Both the position numbers and the translations under genes were made by a program. Shown piece by piece: positions 8,400-17,127 of a stretch of 64,000 bases of DNA (positions are counted from its first letter, which is position 1; the number at the start of each line of letters is the position of its first letter). The notes under the pieces were generated by a model that saw only the letters and a list, made by a program, of their open reading frames with translations, searched no databases and had not been told where the DNA came from. The stretch lies in NCBI RefSeq assembly GCF_009731355.2, contig NZ_AP022810.1:2694001-2758000 (forward strand). The letters are read 5' to 3'. Origin of the DNA: Desulfuromonas sp. AOP6. GTDB taxonomy: Bacteria; Desulfobacterota; Desulfuromonadia; Desulfuromonadales; SZUA-540.

Positions 8400-9752
8400 C
8401 TAATCAAAAACTCCCTCCAGCGCCTCTTCCACCGACTTGACGCCGACCAACTCCATCCCTGCTGGCGCTTCGAGATTTTTCAGGTTGCCCTGGGGCAGAA
8501 TGCAGCGGTTGAAGCCGAGGCGGGCAGCCTCTTTTACCCGCAGTTCGGGTCGGGAGACGGCCCGCACTTCCCCGGCGAGGCCGACTTCGCCGAAGAGAAT
8601 CGTCCGGGTCTGCACGGCCCGATTGAGGTGGCTTGAAGCCAGAGCCGCCATAACACCCAGGTCGACAGCGGGCTCATCCAGTCGCACCCCGCCGGCGACA
8701 TTAAGGAAAATATCCTGGGAGAGGAGGGACAGCCCCACCTTTTTTTCCAGGACAGCGACCAAAAGGGACACTCTGTTATGGTCAATTCCCATGGTTGTAC
8801 GCCTGGGAGTGCCGAAAGAGGAGCCCGAGACCAGGGCCTGCAGCTCCACGAGGATGGGGCGACTCCCTTCCAACGAGGGGACCACCACGCTGCCGGGCGC
8901 TTCTTCGGGGCGTTCGGCCAGAAAGAGCTCGGAAGGGTTGGTCACCTCGGCCAAACCGCTTTCCTTCATCTCGAAAACACCGATTTCATTGGTGGAGCCA
9001 TAGCGGTTTTTCACCGCCCGCATGATGCGGTACGGATGCCCGGGATCGCCCTCGAAGTAGAGGACGGTGTCGACCATGTGTTCGAGCATGCGCGGACCGG
9101 CGATGGAGCCGTCCTTGGTGACATGCCCGACAATAAAAGTGGGAATCCCCTGGCCCTTGGCCAACTGCATGAGACGCCCGGCACATTCGCGCACCTGACT
9201 GACACTGCCGGGGGCTGACTCGAGGGTCTGGGTAAAGATGGTCTGAATGGAATCCACTACGAGAAAATCAGGCTTGAGCTCCTTGACCTGAGCAAAGATG
9301 GACTCCAGAGACGTTTCGGCCAGCAGATAGAGAGACGAGGCGGCAGCGCCCAGGCGCTCCCCCCGCATCTTGACCTGACGGGTGGATTCCTCCGCCGTCA
9401 CATAGAGAGCCTTGCCGCAGCGAGCCAGACGATCAACCGCCTGTAACAGAAGGGTCGATTTGCCGATACCGGGGTCGCCACCAATCAGGGTAAAAGAGCC
9501 TGGCACCACGCCGCCGCCGAGCACCCGGTCGAGTTCGGCAATACCGCATTGCAGGCGGTCTTCTTCGGCTCCCGACACTTCGGCGAAACGGACTGGCCGG
9601 TTATCGGCAACCACCAGGGTCTTGCCCTTGCCCACAACCTCCACGACCTCTTCGGCCAGCGTGTTCCAGGCTTGACAATCGGGACACTTCCCCAGCCACT
9701 TCGGGCTCTGGTAGCCGCACTGCTGACAGGTGAACAGCGTTTTTGTTTTCAT
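8400..9752 (-). CDS. radA: DNA repair protein RadA
   Basis: The 450-residue protein has all RadA landmarks: an N-terminal C4 zinc finger (CQQC ... CPDC), a RecA-like ATPase core with Walker A GGDPGIGKST, the RadA-specific KNRYG motif (in AVKNRYGSTNE), and a C-terminal Lon-like domain. RadA promotes branch migration during recombinational repair. GGAGCGCC is seen upstream of the ATG. It is the first gene of the minus-strand run leading to dksA. Confidence 0.97.
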   Translation of the reverse strand: MKTKTLFTCQQCGYQSPKWLGKCPDCQAWNTLAEEVVEVVGKGKTLVVADNRPVRFAEVSGAEEDRLQCGIAELDRVLGGGVVPGSFTLIGGDPGIGKSTLLLQAVDRLARCGKALYVTAEESTRQVKMRGERLGAAASSLYLLAETSLESIFAQVKELKPDFLVVDSIQTIFTQTLESAPGSVSQVRECAGRLMQLAKGQGIPTFIVGHVTKDGSIAGPRMLEHMVDTVLYFEGDPGHPYRIMRAVKNRYGSTNEIGVFEMKESGLAEVTNPSELFLAERPEEAPGSVVVPSLEGSRPILVELQALVSGSSFGTPRRTTMGIDHNRVSLLVAVLEKKVGLSLLSQDIFLNVAGGVRLDEPAVDLGVMAALASSHLNRAVQTRTILFGEVGLAGEVRAVSRPELRVKEAARLGFNRCILPQGNLKNLEAPAGMELVGVKSVEEALEGVFD

Positions 9753-9917
9753 GGCGCTCCTTTCCGGAAGGTGCGATTCTAAGTCGAAGTCCCTGCCGAG
9801 TCAATTGAATGGTCTTGCGGAGCCGCATTTGGCATTGATTCCGGCGACTGCCGCCATTATCATGCGTTGAATGACTCAAAGGCACAGATCTTCCACCAGA
9901 CCGGGATTCACCCAATC

Positions 9918-11294
9918 ATGACCCCCACCCTGCCATTTCTCGTCACTTTTGCCACTACCCTTGTGGCCATGACGCTTTTTTCGGCGGTTGGTCGGCGACA
10001 AGTCCGCAGTGCCCAGGACTTTTCCGTGGCGGGGCGGCAGGCCGGCCGCTGGAGTGTCGCCGGCGCCATCATGGGCACCCTGGTCGGGGGCGCCTCCACC
10101 ATCGGCACGGTACAATTGGCGTTTCTCTATGGTCTCTCCGCCTGGTGGTTCACTCTGGGTGCCGGCCTGGCCTGCCTCTTTCTCGGCCTGTTCATGGCCG
10201 CTCCCCTGCGCCGGGGAGAAGTTGAAACCATTCCCCAGTTTATCAGCCGCTTCTACGGCCCCAGGCCACGCTTGGCCGCCAGTCTCTTTTCCGCCGCGGG
10301 CATGTTCGTGCATATCGTCGCCCAATTGCTGGCCTGCAGCGCCATTTTGACCAGCTTGTTCGGCCTCAGCCTCTTCCAGGGAGCCCTGCTGTCGGCCGGC
10401 CTTGTGGCTGTCCTCTCCCTGCAGCAGGGGATGCTCGGCGCCGGCAGAAGCGGCCTGCTCAAACTGCTGCTGCTCTACATCACCATGGTCAGCGCCGGCC
10501 TCATCGCCTTCACCCAAAGCGGTGGCTGGCAGGGATTGGCGGGCTCATTCGCCCCCTTCCCCTGGTTCAGCCTCTTCGGCTACGGCATCGGCGCCGGCCT
10601 CAACGACCTGTTGTCCATGCTGGTGGGTGTCGTCTCCACCCAGACTTACCTGCAGGCCATCTTTTCCGCCCGCGATGCAAAGGCCGCGCGTCAGGGCGCG
10701 CTGTTGAGCGCCGTCCTCATCCCCCCTTTAGGCCTTTTCGGTATCGCCGTCGGCCTGTTCATGCGTCAGAGCCAACCCGGCCTTGACAGTGCCCTGGCCC
10801 TGCCGACCTTTCTCTTCCAGCAGCTCCCGCCCCTTTTCGCCGGCATCGCCTTTGCCGCTCTGCTGATTGCCGCTCTCGGTACCGCCGCGGGTCTGACCCT
10901 TGGAGTCGGCACCACCTTGCAGGTGGATGTCATTTCCCGCTTCGCCTGGACCCGAAAGCACGAGCTGGCCTCCCTGCGTCTTATCACCCTGGCGGCGCTC
11001 CTGCTCGCCCTGCTGCTCGTGCTCGTCAATCTCGGCTCGACCATCATGGCCTGGAGCTTTCTCTCCATGGGCTTGCGCGGCGCCACCCTGTGCCTGCCCT
11101 TATTGGCCGCCCTCTTCCTGCGAGAGCACCTCTCACCCAGAGGCGGCGCGCTGGCTATTTACCTCGGCCCCACTGTCGTCCTGGTCGCCGGCTTCATACA
11201 GACAAATATTCCTCCTCTTTACCTGGGACTGGCGGCCGCCTTTTTCGCCCTGGCCTGCGGACAGCGACGGCCCCGGGGGAAATCCACCCCGTAA
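9918..11294 (+). CDS. Sodium:solute symporter (SSS family), probable lactate/organic acid permease
   Basis: A very hydrophobic 458-residue protein with about 12-13 predicted membrane helices in the arrangement of the SSS family, including the segment FSVAGRQAGRWSVAGAIMGTLVGGAST that corresponds to the conserved start of the transport core. The ATG at 9918 is chosen because residues encoded upstream (from a TTG at 9867) are hydrophilic and unlike the family. Substrate specificity cannot be read from the sequence. Its place directly before larA and the FAD/Fe-S dehydrogenase genes suggests lactate or a related hydroxy acid. Confidence 0.85.
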   Translation: MTPTLPFLVTFATTLVAMTLFSAVGRRQVRSAQDFSVAGRQAGRWSVAGAIMGTLVGGASTIGTVQLAFLYGLSAWWFTLGAGLACLFLGLFMAAPLRRGEVETIPQFISRFYGPRPRLAASLFSAAGMFVHIVAQLLACSAILTSLFGLSLFQGALLSAGLVAVLSLQQGMLGAGRSGLLKLLLLYITMVSAGLIAFTQSGGWQGLAGSFAPFPWFSLFGYGIGAGLNDLLSMLVGVVSTQTYLQAIFSARDAKAARQGALLSAVLIPPLGLFGIAVGLFMRQSQPGLDSALALPTFLFQQLPPLFAGIAFAALLIAALGTAAGLTLGVGTTLQVDVISRFAWTRKHELASLRLITLAALLLALLLVLVNLGSTIMAWSFLSMGLRGATLCLPLLAALFLREHLSPRGGALAIYLGPTVVLVAGFIQTNIPPLYLGLAAAFFALACGQRRPRGKSTP

Positions 11295-11363
11295 CAACAC
11301 CTCTTTTCTTGCACTTTTCCTGTAGAATCCGTAGAATGCAATATTAACCCTGGAGGTCATCAA

Positions 11364-12632
11364 TTGTCGGTTATCGAACTCAAATACGGCGACCGCACAC
11401 TGACATGCACCCTGCCCGAGGCCCAGGTTCTGCGCCCCAAGGCCCAAGCACCCCCTCTGTCCGCCGAGGACCTGGTCCGCCAGAGCCTCACCGCACCCCT
11501 TGGATGTCCACGTCTTGCCGATATCGTGCATCCCGGCGAGCGCGTCGTCATTGTCACCTCGGATATCACCCGCTACACCGGCAGCGAAATCTACCTGCCC
11601 ATTCTGGTGGGTCATCTCAACGACTGCGGCATTGCCGACGAGGACATGGAGATCCTGATTGCCCTGGGCATTCACCGGCCCCAGACGGATAGTGAGCACC
11701 GGAAAATCCTCGGTTCCCTCTACGGACGCATCCGCGTCAGCGATCACAACTGCGACAATCCCGCCGACCTCGTCACACTGGGACGCACCGCCGGCGGCAT
11801 TCCCGTCACGGTCAACCGCAAGGTCACTGAAGCGGACCGGGTCATCGTTACCGGCACGGCGGGCTTCCACTACTTCGCCGGGTTCGGCGGCGGCCGCAAG
11901 GGGCTGGTTCCGGGCGTCGCCAGTCGCGAAACCTGCATGGCCACCCATTTCGCCGTTTTCAACCCCCCCGAGGTGGGTGGTAAACATCCGCAGGCGGTGA
12001 CGGGCGTCCTCGAAGGCAATCCCGTGCATGCCGCTTTGGTGGAAGCCGCCCGCATGATTGCTCCCGACTTTGTGCTCAACACGGTTCTGTCGCCCCGCAA
12101 AGAAATCCTCGGCGTCACTTGCGGCGAACTGGAGCAGGCTCACCTGGCTGCCTGCCGACAGGTGGAAGAGCTCTACGCCGTCCCTTTGACCGAGCCATTC
12201 GATCTCGCCGTGGTCTCCTGCGGCGGCCATCCCAAAGACATCAACTTCATTCAGGCCCACAAGGCTCTCGATTACGGAGTTGGCGCCCTCAAACCAGGAG
12301 GCACCCTCGTTCTGCTCGCCGCCTGTGGGGACGGCTTCGGCAACAGCACCTTTTTCAACTGGTTCCGCTATCAGGATCTGCAGGAGTTCGAGGAGCAGTT
12401 GCGTCAGCACTATGAAATCAACGGACAGACGGCCTATGCCACCCTGCTCAAGGCAAGGAAATTCCGGCTTATCCTGATCAGCGAACTTGGCAGCGAGGAA
12501 ACCTGTCAGATGGGTATGGAAAAGGCTGCCGATCTTGACGAAGCCCTGAGGATGGCGTACAAGGGGCTGAACGAAAATCCCAGGACGGTGGTCATCCCCG
12601 ATGGCGGCAGTGTTCTGCCCGTCTTCACCTGA
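11364..12632 (+). CDS. larA: Nickel-dependent lactate racemase family protein LarA
   Basis: The 422-residue protein matches LarA in length and in its key residues. Asp67 and Arg70 lie in SDITR, His104 in GIHRP, His169 in GFHYFAGFGGGRKG together with Lys179 (the lysine that tethers the nickel-pincer cofactor), and His195 in MATHF. LarA interconverts D- and L-lactate; related members act on other 2-hydroxy acids. It starts with TTG, with GGAGG seven bases upstream. The larB, larC and larE genes that build the cofactor are not in this window. The operon context with a FAD dehydrogenase supports a lactate substrate. Confidence 0.9.
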   Translation: MSVIELKYGDRTLTCTLPEAQVLRPKAQAPPLSAEDLVRQSLTAPLGCPRLADIVHPGERVVIVTSDITRYTGSEIYLPILVGHLNDCGIADEDMEILIALGIHRPQTDSEHRKILGSLYGRIRVSDHNCDNPADLVTLGRTAGGIPVTVNRKVTEADRVIVTGTAGFHYFAGFGGGRKGLVPGVASRETCMATHFAVFNPPEVGGKHPQAVTGVLEGNPVHAALVEAARMIAPDFVLNTVLSPRKEILGVTCGELEQAHLAACRQVEELYAVPLTEPFDLAVVSCGGHPKDINFIQAHKALDYGVGALKPGGTLVLLAACGDGFGNSTFFNWFRYQDLQEFEEQLRQHYEINGQTAYATLLKARKFRLILISELGSEETCQMGMEKAADLDEALRMAYKGLNENPRTVVIPDGGSVLPVFT

Positions 12633-12676
12633 TCCGCTTTGCCAGCCGCCGCCGCGGCCCAGAAAAGGTATAAACC

Positions 12677-14056
12677 ATGCTCGAAACGCGACTCGTAAAA
12701 ATCCTGCAGGATATCGTCGGCAAAAAGAATGTCTCGACGGAAAAGGCCGACCTGATCTGCTATTCCTATGACGCCACCCAGCAGCAGTTTCTGCCCGAAG
12801 CCGTCGTCTTTCCGGCCGATGCCCAGGAAATCAGCCTGATCATGAAGATGGCCAACGCGGAGAAGATTCCCGTCTTTCCCCGCGGCGCCGGCAGCGGCTT
12901 TTCTGGCGGAAGCCTGCCCACCAAGGGGGGGATCGTCCTCTGCACCGAGCGCATCGACCGCATCCTCGAGATCGACGAGGAAAATCTCATCGCCGTCGTT
13001 GAACCCGGCGTCGTTACCGAGCAATTTCAGCAGGCCGTCGAAAAGGTGGGGCTCTTCTATCCCCCCGACCCGGCCTCCCTCAAGTTTTCCACCCTGGGCG
13101 GCAACGTGGCCGAGTGCGCCGGCGGCCCCCGCTGCGTCAAGTATGGCGTGACCAAGGATTACATCCTCGGGCTTGAAGTCGTCACCCCCACCGGCGACAT
13201 CATCACTACGGGGGGCCCGACCATGAAGGGGGTCGTCGGCTACGACCTCACCAAGCTCATGTGCGGTTCGGAAGGGACTCTCGGCATTATCACGCGCATT
13301 GTCATCAAGCTGTTGCCGCTGCCTGAGGCAAAAAAGACCATGCTGGTTCTCTTCGATTCCATCGACGGCGCCGCCCAGGCCGTTTCGGCCATCATCCGCG
13401 GCAAGATCATCCCGACGACCCTCGAATTCATGGATGGCCGCACCATTGACTGTGTGCGCCAGGCCACCGGCCTGCAGGTGCCCGAGAACGCCCGGGCCGT
13501 GCTCATCATCGAAGTCGACGGCGACCGCGAGTTTCTCGACAAGCAGGTGACCCGCATCAGCGACATTATCCGCCCCCTGGGTGTGGTGGAAACCCGTATT
13601 GCCGCCACACCGGAAGAGAGCGAGGCCTTGTGGCAGATCCGCCGCGCCGTTTCACCGTCGCTGCGCAAGGTGAACCCCGACAAGTTCAACGAGGATATCT
13701 GCGTGCCACGCAGCAAGGTGCCGGAGATGATCCGTAAAGTCGATGCCATCTCTGAGAAACACCAGATTCCCATCGTCAACTTCGGTCACGCCGGCGACGG
13801 CAACATCCATGTCAACGTCATGATTGACAAGAAAGTGCCCGGCCAGATGGAAAAAGCCGAGAAGGCCATCGAAGAGGTTTTTCGCGGTGCCCTCGAGCTC
13901 GGTGGCACCATGAGTGGCGAGCACGGCGTCGGCATCGCCAAGGCGGCCTATATCCCCCTGGAACTCAGCGAGCTGACAGCCGCCACCATGAAGGCGGTCA
14001 AAAAGGCCCTCGATCCCAATAACATCCTCAATCCCGGCAAAATTTTTCTGGATTGA
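12677..14056 (+). CDS. FAD-linked D-lactate/glycolate dehydrogenase, GlcD-like
   Basis: A 459-residue flavoprotein of the GlcD / D-lactate dehydrogenase family. The FAD-binding PCMH domain occupies about residues 35-220, with PRGAGSGFSGGSLP as the pyrophosphate loop and the GGNVAECAGGPRCVKYG segment. The C-terminal FAD-oxidase domain carries the metal/substrate motifs NFGHAGDGNIHVN and GTMSGEHGVG. It oxidises a 2-hydroxy acid and passes electrons to the Fe-S protein encoded next. Its position after larA makes D-lactate the likely substrate, with LarA feeding in the L-form. Confidence 0.93.
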   Translation: MLETRLVKILQDIVGKKNVSTEKADLICYSYDATQQQFLPEAVVFPADAQEISLIMKMANAEKIPVFPRGAGSGFSGGSLPTKGGIVLCTERIDRILEIDEENLIAVVEPGVVTEQFQQAVEKVGLFYPPDPASLKFSTLGGNVAECAGGPRCVKYGVTKDYILGLEVVTPTGDIITTGGPTMKGVVGYDLTKLMCGSEGTLGIITRIVIKLLPLPEAKKTMLVLFDSIDGAAQAVSAIIRGKIIPTTLEFMDGRTIDCVRQATGLQVPENARAVLIIEVDGDREFLDKQVTRISDIIRPLGVVETRIAATPEESEALWQIRRAVSPSLRKVNPDKFNEDICVPRSKVPEMIRKVDAISEKHQIPIVNFGHAGDGNIHVNVMIDKKVPGQMEKAEKAIEEVFRGALELGGTMSGEHGVGIAKAAYIPLELSELTAATMKAVKKALDPNNILNPGKIFLD

Positions 14057-14137
14057 TCACACGGAAACCGTTCAGCCTGAGGCTGCGGTCGGAAGATACC
14101 GTCCCTATTACCCCAACACGCGTCACTGGTTCTTTTT

Positions 14138-15418
14138 ATGAGCAAACTGAAGAAACTCGAAGATCTGAGGGAAGAGATAGAACAGTGCGTCAAGTGCGGC
14201 GCCTGCCGGGCCCACTGTCCCGTATTCGGCGCTGAGAAACACGAAGGACGCGTGGCTCGGGGCAAAGTGGCCCTGGCCCACTCCCTGCTGGAAGGACAGA
14301 TCGACCTTGAAAGTAAAGTACTCGAGGACATGAGCCAGTGCCTGCTGTGCGGGAGCTGCTGCGCCCAATGCCCCAACAAGGTCCCTACCGACGACATTGT
14401 CGCCGCCGCCCGCCGCCGCATCGCCGAAGAGCGGGGGCTGAGCAGCTTCGGCAAGGGGGTAGCCGCCGTTCTGGGTCGCCCCAAACTTATGAACACGCTG
14501 GCCAAGACAGGCGGGGTGCTCTCTTCCCTGCTGTTCAAGAAACTCCCGGAAAACAGCGGTCTGCGTCTGCGCTTCCCTGCCCCGTATCTCGACCGGGACC
14601 GTACCCTGCCGCCTATCGCCACCAAACCTTTTCGGGAGCAGCACCCCGAAATCATCCCTGGCAAAGAAGGAGCACCCACTGTCGCCTTCTTCACTGGCTG
14701 CGGCATCAACTACATGTATCCCCAGATCGGTGAAGTCTTTCTGAAAACCCTGCAGTTCCTCGGTGTGACCATTGTCATCCCCAAGGATCAGGCCTGCTGC
14801 GGATTACCCGCTGTCAGCGCCGGCGCCGGTGAGGTGGTCGAGCAACTGGCCGAGCAAAACCTTGCCGCTCTCAATCGCCATCCCGTCGACTACGTGGTGA
14901 CGGCCTGCGCTACCTGCAACGCCGGTCTCGGCAAAATCTATGGTGAGATGGGTGGCGATTTCGAGAAACTGGCGGCCAAGACCAAGGACATTTTCGTCTT
15001 CCTGGTCGAGCAAGGCTTTCCCGAAAAGCTGGCCGCCCTGCCCAAAACGGCCAAGCGAACCCGCGTCACCTATCACGATCCCTGCCACCTGCGCACCCGT
15101 GGCATCACCAAGGAGCCGCGTCTCATCCTCAAGGCGCTGCCACAGGTTGATTTTGTCGAAATGGAGGGGGCCGGAACCTGTTGCGGCCTGGGGGGCACCT
15201 ATTCGGTGTATCACTACGACACGAGCAAAAAGATCGGCGCCAAGAAGGCGGCAAACATCGAGACCAGCGGGGCTCAGCTGGTAGCCACGGACTGCCCCGG
15301 CTGTATCATGCAGCTGCAGGACAGCCTCAACCATGCCGGGCAAAATCAGAAGGCTGTGCATCTGCTGGAACTGGTCGATGAGGCTCTCAGCCTCTATCCC
15401 GATAGTCTGATCTCCTGA
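14138..15418 (+). CDS. Fe-S oxidoreductase, GlcF/LldE-like electron-transfer subunit
   Basis: The 426-residue protein has two 4Fe-4S motifs near the N-terminus, CVKCGACRAHCP (Cys 17, 20, 23, 27) and CLLCGSCCAQCP (about residues 68-79), followed by two CCG domains (QACCGLPAVSAG and GTCCGLGGTYSVYH), the cysteine-rich domain of heterodisulfide reductase-type proteins. This layout is that of GlcF, the partner of GlcD. It should carry electrons from the flavoprotein to quinone or another membrane acceptor. It lies 81 bp after glcD; no strong ribosome binding site is visible. Confidence 0.93.
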   Translation: MSKLKKLEDLREEIEQCVKCGACRAHCPVFGAEKHEGRVARGKVALAHSLLEGQIDLESKVLEDMSQCLLCGSCCAQCPNKVPTDDIVAAARRRIAEERGLSSFGKGVAAVLGRPKLMNTLAKTGGVLSSLLFKKLPENSGLRLRFPAPYLDRDRTLPPIATKPFREQHPEIIPGKEGAPTVAFFTGCGINYMYPQIGEVFLKTLQFLGVTIVIPKDQACCGLPAVSAGAGEVVEQLAEQNLAALNRHPVDYVVTACATCNAGLGKIYGEMGGDFEKLAAKTKDIFVFLVEQGFPEKLAALPKTAKRTRVTYHDPCHLRTRGITKEPRLILKALPQVDFVEMEGAGTCCGLGGTYSVYHYDTSKKIGAKKAANIETSGAQLVATDCPGCIMQLQDSLNHAGQNQKAVHLLELVDEALSLYPDSLIS

Positions 15419-15503
15419 CAGGGCAGGTTGCACTATCCCTGACAAAAGGCATAATTAGACAATGATTTCAAACATCCCATACTTAATTTGAAGGAGGTTC
15501 ACC

Positions 15504-15815
15504 ATGAAAAAGCTGGCTTTCGTCCTGGTTCTTATGGCTTTTGGCGCCACCGCCGCTCTTGCCGTCCCCCCCGGCAGAACCCTAGAGTTTGATAAAAGCC
15601 CTATGGGAAAAGTGATTTTTGATGGCAAACTGCATAACGACGCCGCCAAAAGCTGTGCCCAGTGCCATAACAAGGACACCTTTCCGGCCATGAAAAAAGG
15701 GACGGTGACCATCACCATGGATCAAATCTACGCCGGCAAACAGTGCGGCATCTGCCACAACGGCCAACTGGCCTTTGACGCCAAAGGCAACTGTGCCAGG
15801 TGCCACAAAAAGTAG
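15504..15815 (+). CDS. Periplasmic triheme cytochrome c (c7-type)
   Basis: The 103-residue protein has a signal peptide cut after about Ala20 and three CXXCH haem sites (residues 51-55, 81-85 and 97-101). Spacing and the VIFDGKLHN and MKKGTVTITMDQIYAGKQCG segments match the c7-type triheme domain of Geobacter relatives. Such proteins shuttle electrons across the periplasm. Only four His are present in the whole protein (44, 55, 85, 101), so not all haems can have two His ligands; the family pattern FxHxxH is FDGKLH here. A strong AAGGAGG precedes the ATG. It may be fed by the lactate dehydrogenase genes just upstream. Confidence 0.9.
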   Translation: MKKLAFVLVLMAFGATAALAVPPGRTLEFDKSPMGKVIFDGKLHNDAAKSCAQCHNKDTFPAMKKGTVTITMDQIYAGKQCGICHNGQLAFDAKGNCARCHKK

Positions 15816-15839
15816 ATTGATCGAAAGAGCCAAATCCCG

Positions 15840-15868
15840 GAGGCCCGGAAACGGGCCTCTTTTTTTTG
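15840..15868 (+). terminator. Intrinsic terminator after the cytochrome gene
   Basis: Perfect 8-bp stem GAGGCCCG / CGGGCCTC with a GAAA tetraloop, followed by eight or more T residues. Confidence 0.92.
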
Positions 15869-15959
15869 TTTTCGGCCCGGCTCCAAAGCCAGGTGCCCCC
15901 TCTTACCTCAGTCCTGCAGGCGGCCTGAGCGCACACCGCACGATGCAAGGAGTAAAGCT

Positions 15960-16934
15960 ATGAGTAAAGGCCTCGGCCTGATTTCCGGCGGTCTCGACAG
16001 TATTCTGGCCGCCATGGTCCTGAAACGGCAGGGCGTCGATGTGACGGGGATCTCCTTCGTCACCCCCTTTTTCGGTTCGGAAAAAGCGGAAAAAGCTGCC
16101 GCCCAGATTGGCATACCTCTGCTGATTCGGGATATCGGCGACATCCACCTGGAGATGCTGAAGAATCCCAAATACGGTTATGGCCGCAACATGAATCCCT
16201 GTATCGACTGCCATGCCATGATGTTCCGGCTAGCTGGGAGGATCATGAACGATGAAGGCTATGACTTCCTCTTCTCCGGCGAAGTGCTGGGCCAACGCCC
16301 GATGAGTCAAAACCTCAGTGCCCTTAAAGCCGTGGCCAACTACTCAGGCTTTCCCGATCGCATTCTGCGGCCTCTGAGCGCCAAACTCCTGCCCATCACC
16401 CCTATGGAGGAGCAGGGGCTGGTCGACCGTGAGCGTCTGCTCGATATCCAGGGGCGAACCCGGCGACGCCAGGAGGAACTGGCTCGCGAGTGGAAACTGG
16501 TAGAGTACCCCGGTTCGGGAGGAGGTTGCCTGCTGACGGAAAAATCCTTTGCCGGCAGATTGAAGGATCTCTTTGAACACCATCCGCAAGCTACCGTCAC
16601 CGACGTCGAATACCTCAAGCTCGGCCGTCAGTACCGACTGTCGGACAAAGCCAAGCTGACCTTAGGCCGCGACAAGGTCAGCAACGAGGCCTTGAAAAAC
16701 CTGTTGCGCCCACAGGACATCCTGCTGCGCACGCTCCATTTCTCCGGCCCCCTCGGGGTGGTATCCGGCGAGGCTTCTCCCGAAGATCTGGCGACGGCCG
16801 CGGCTATCCTGACCTCCTACGGCAAAGGCAAGGACGAGCCGCATCTGGAGGTTCTGCTCCTACAGGAAGAACAGAGCTGGACAATCGCGGTGTCGCCCAT
16901 GCCCCGAGAACAGGTCGCCAGCTACATCCTCTGA
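15960..16934 (+). CDS. PP-loop ATP-pyrophosphatase, probable RNA thiolation enzyme with NFACT-R-like C-terminus
   Basis: A 324-residue protein that starts with the PP-loop SGGLDS at residues 9-14, the ATP-pyrophosphatase signature shared with ThiI and MnmA. A CxxC pair follows (Cys81, Cys84 in NPCIDCH) and a further Cys in GSGGGCLLT near 183. The last 110 residues (from YLKLGRQYRL) resemble the NFACT RNA-binding type seen fused to such enzymes. It probably activates and thiolates an RNA or small-molecule target. The ATG has AAGGAG seven bases upstream. It is often annotated as a tRNA thiouridylase-like protein; the exact substrate is unknown. Confidence 0.75.
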   Translation: MSKGLGLISGGLDSILAAMVLKRQGVDVTGISFVTPFFGSEKAEKAAAQIGIPLLIRDIGDIHLEMLKNPKYGYGRNMNPCIDCHAMMFRLAGRIMNDEGYDFLFSGEVLGQRPMSQNLSALKAVANYSGFPDRILRPLSAKLLPITPMEEQGLVDRERLLDIQGRTRRRQEELAREWKLVEYPGSGGGCLLTEKSFAGRLKDLFEHHPQATVTDVEYLKLGRQYRLSDKAKLTLGRDKVSNEALKNLLRPQDILLRTLHFSGPLGVVSGEASPEDLATAAAILTSYGKGKDEPHLEVLLLQEEQSWTIAVSPMPREQVASYIL

Positions 16935-16964
16935 TCCTTTAGAGCTTCCGCATCTGCCCTAAAT

Positions 16965-16999
16965 AAAAAATCCCCCGGAATTTCTTCCGGGGGATTTTT
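16965..16999. terminator. Bidirectional terminator (PP-loop gene and groESL/intron transcript)
   Basis: Perfect 10-bp stem TCCCCCGGAA / TTCCGGGGGA with a TTTC loop, flanked by A6 on the left and T5 on the right. It serves the plus-strand gene ending at 16934 and the minus-strand groESL transcript. It lies 35 bp beyond the intron 3' end, so it was presumably the original groL terminator. Confidence 0.9.
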
Positions 17000-17074
17000 G
17001 TTGTTCCAGTGCAGCTCAAAGAGCGGCGGTCTTGTCGGGTAAGGAGAGGCCATTGCTGGCCTCCCCTCCCCTAA

Positions 17075-17108
17075 GAACCGTACGTGCGAGTTTCCCCGCA
17101 TACGGCTC
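17075..17108 (-). ncRNA. Group II intron domain V (catalytic hairpin)
   Basis: On the minus strand the 34 bases begin GAGCCGTATGCGGGG and end CTCGCACGTACGGTTC, with a GAAA-type tetraloop in the middle, an AGC catalytic triad in the lower stem and the two-base bulge on the 3' side. Stem pairing is complete, so the ribozyme core looks active. Domain VI follows at 17034-17071. Confidence 0.93.
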
Positions 17109-17127
17109 AAGCCTTTACAAGCCCGGT

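Noticed and set aside
9820-9860. Sigma-54 promoter before the SSS permease gene
   Set aside because: TTGGCATTGATTCCGG has GG at -24 but no GC at the -12 position.
15960-16934. LarE sulfurtransferase (needed for the LarA cofactor)
   Set aside because: It is a PP-loop protein near larA, but its CxxC, GSGGGCLL block and NFACT-R-like tail fit RNA-thiolation enzymes and not LarE, and the cytochrome gene and a terminator separate it from the lar operon.
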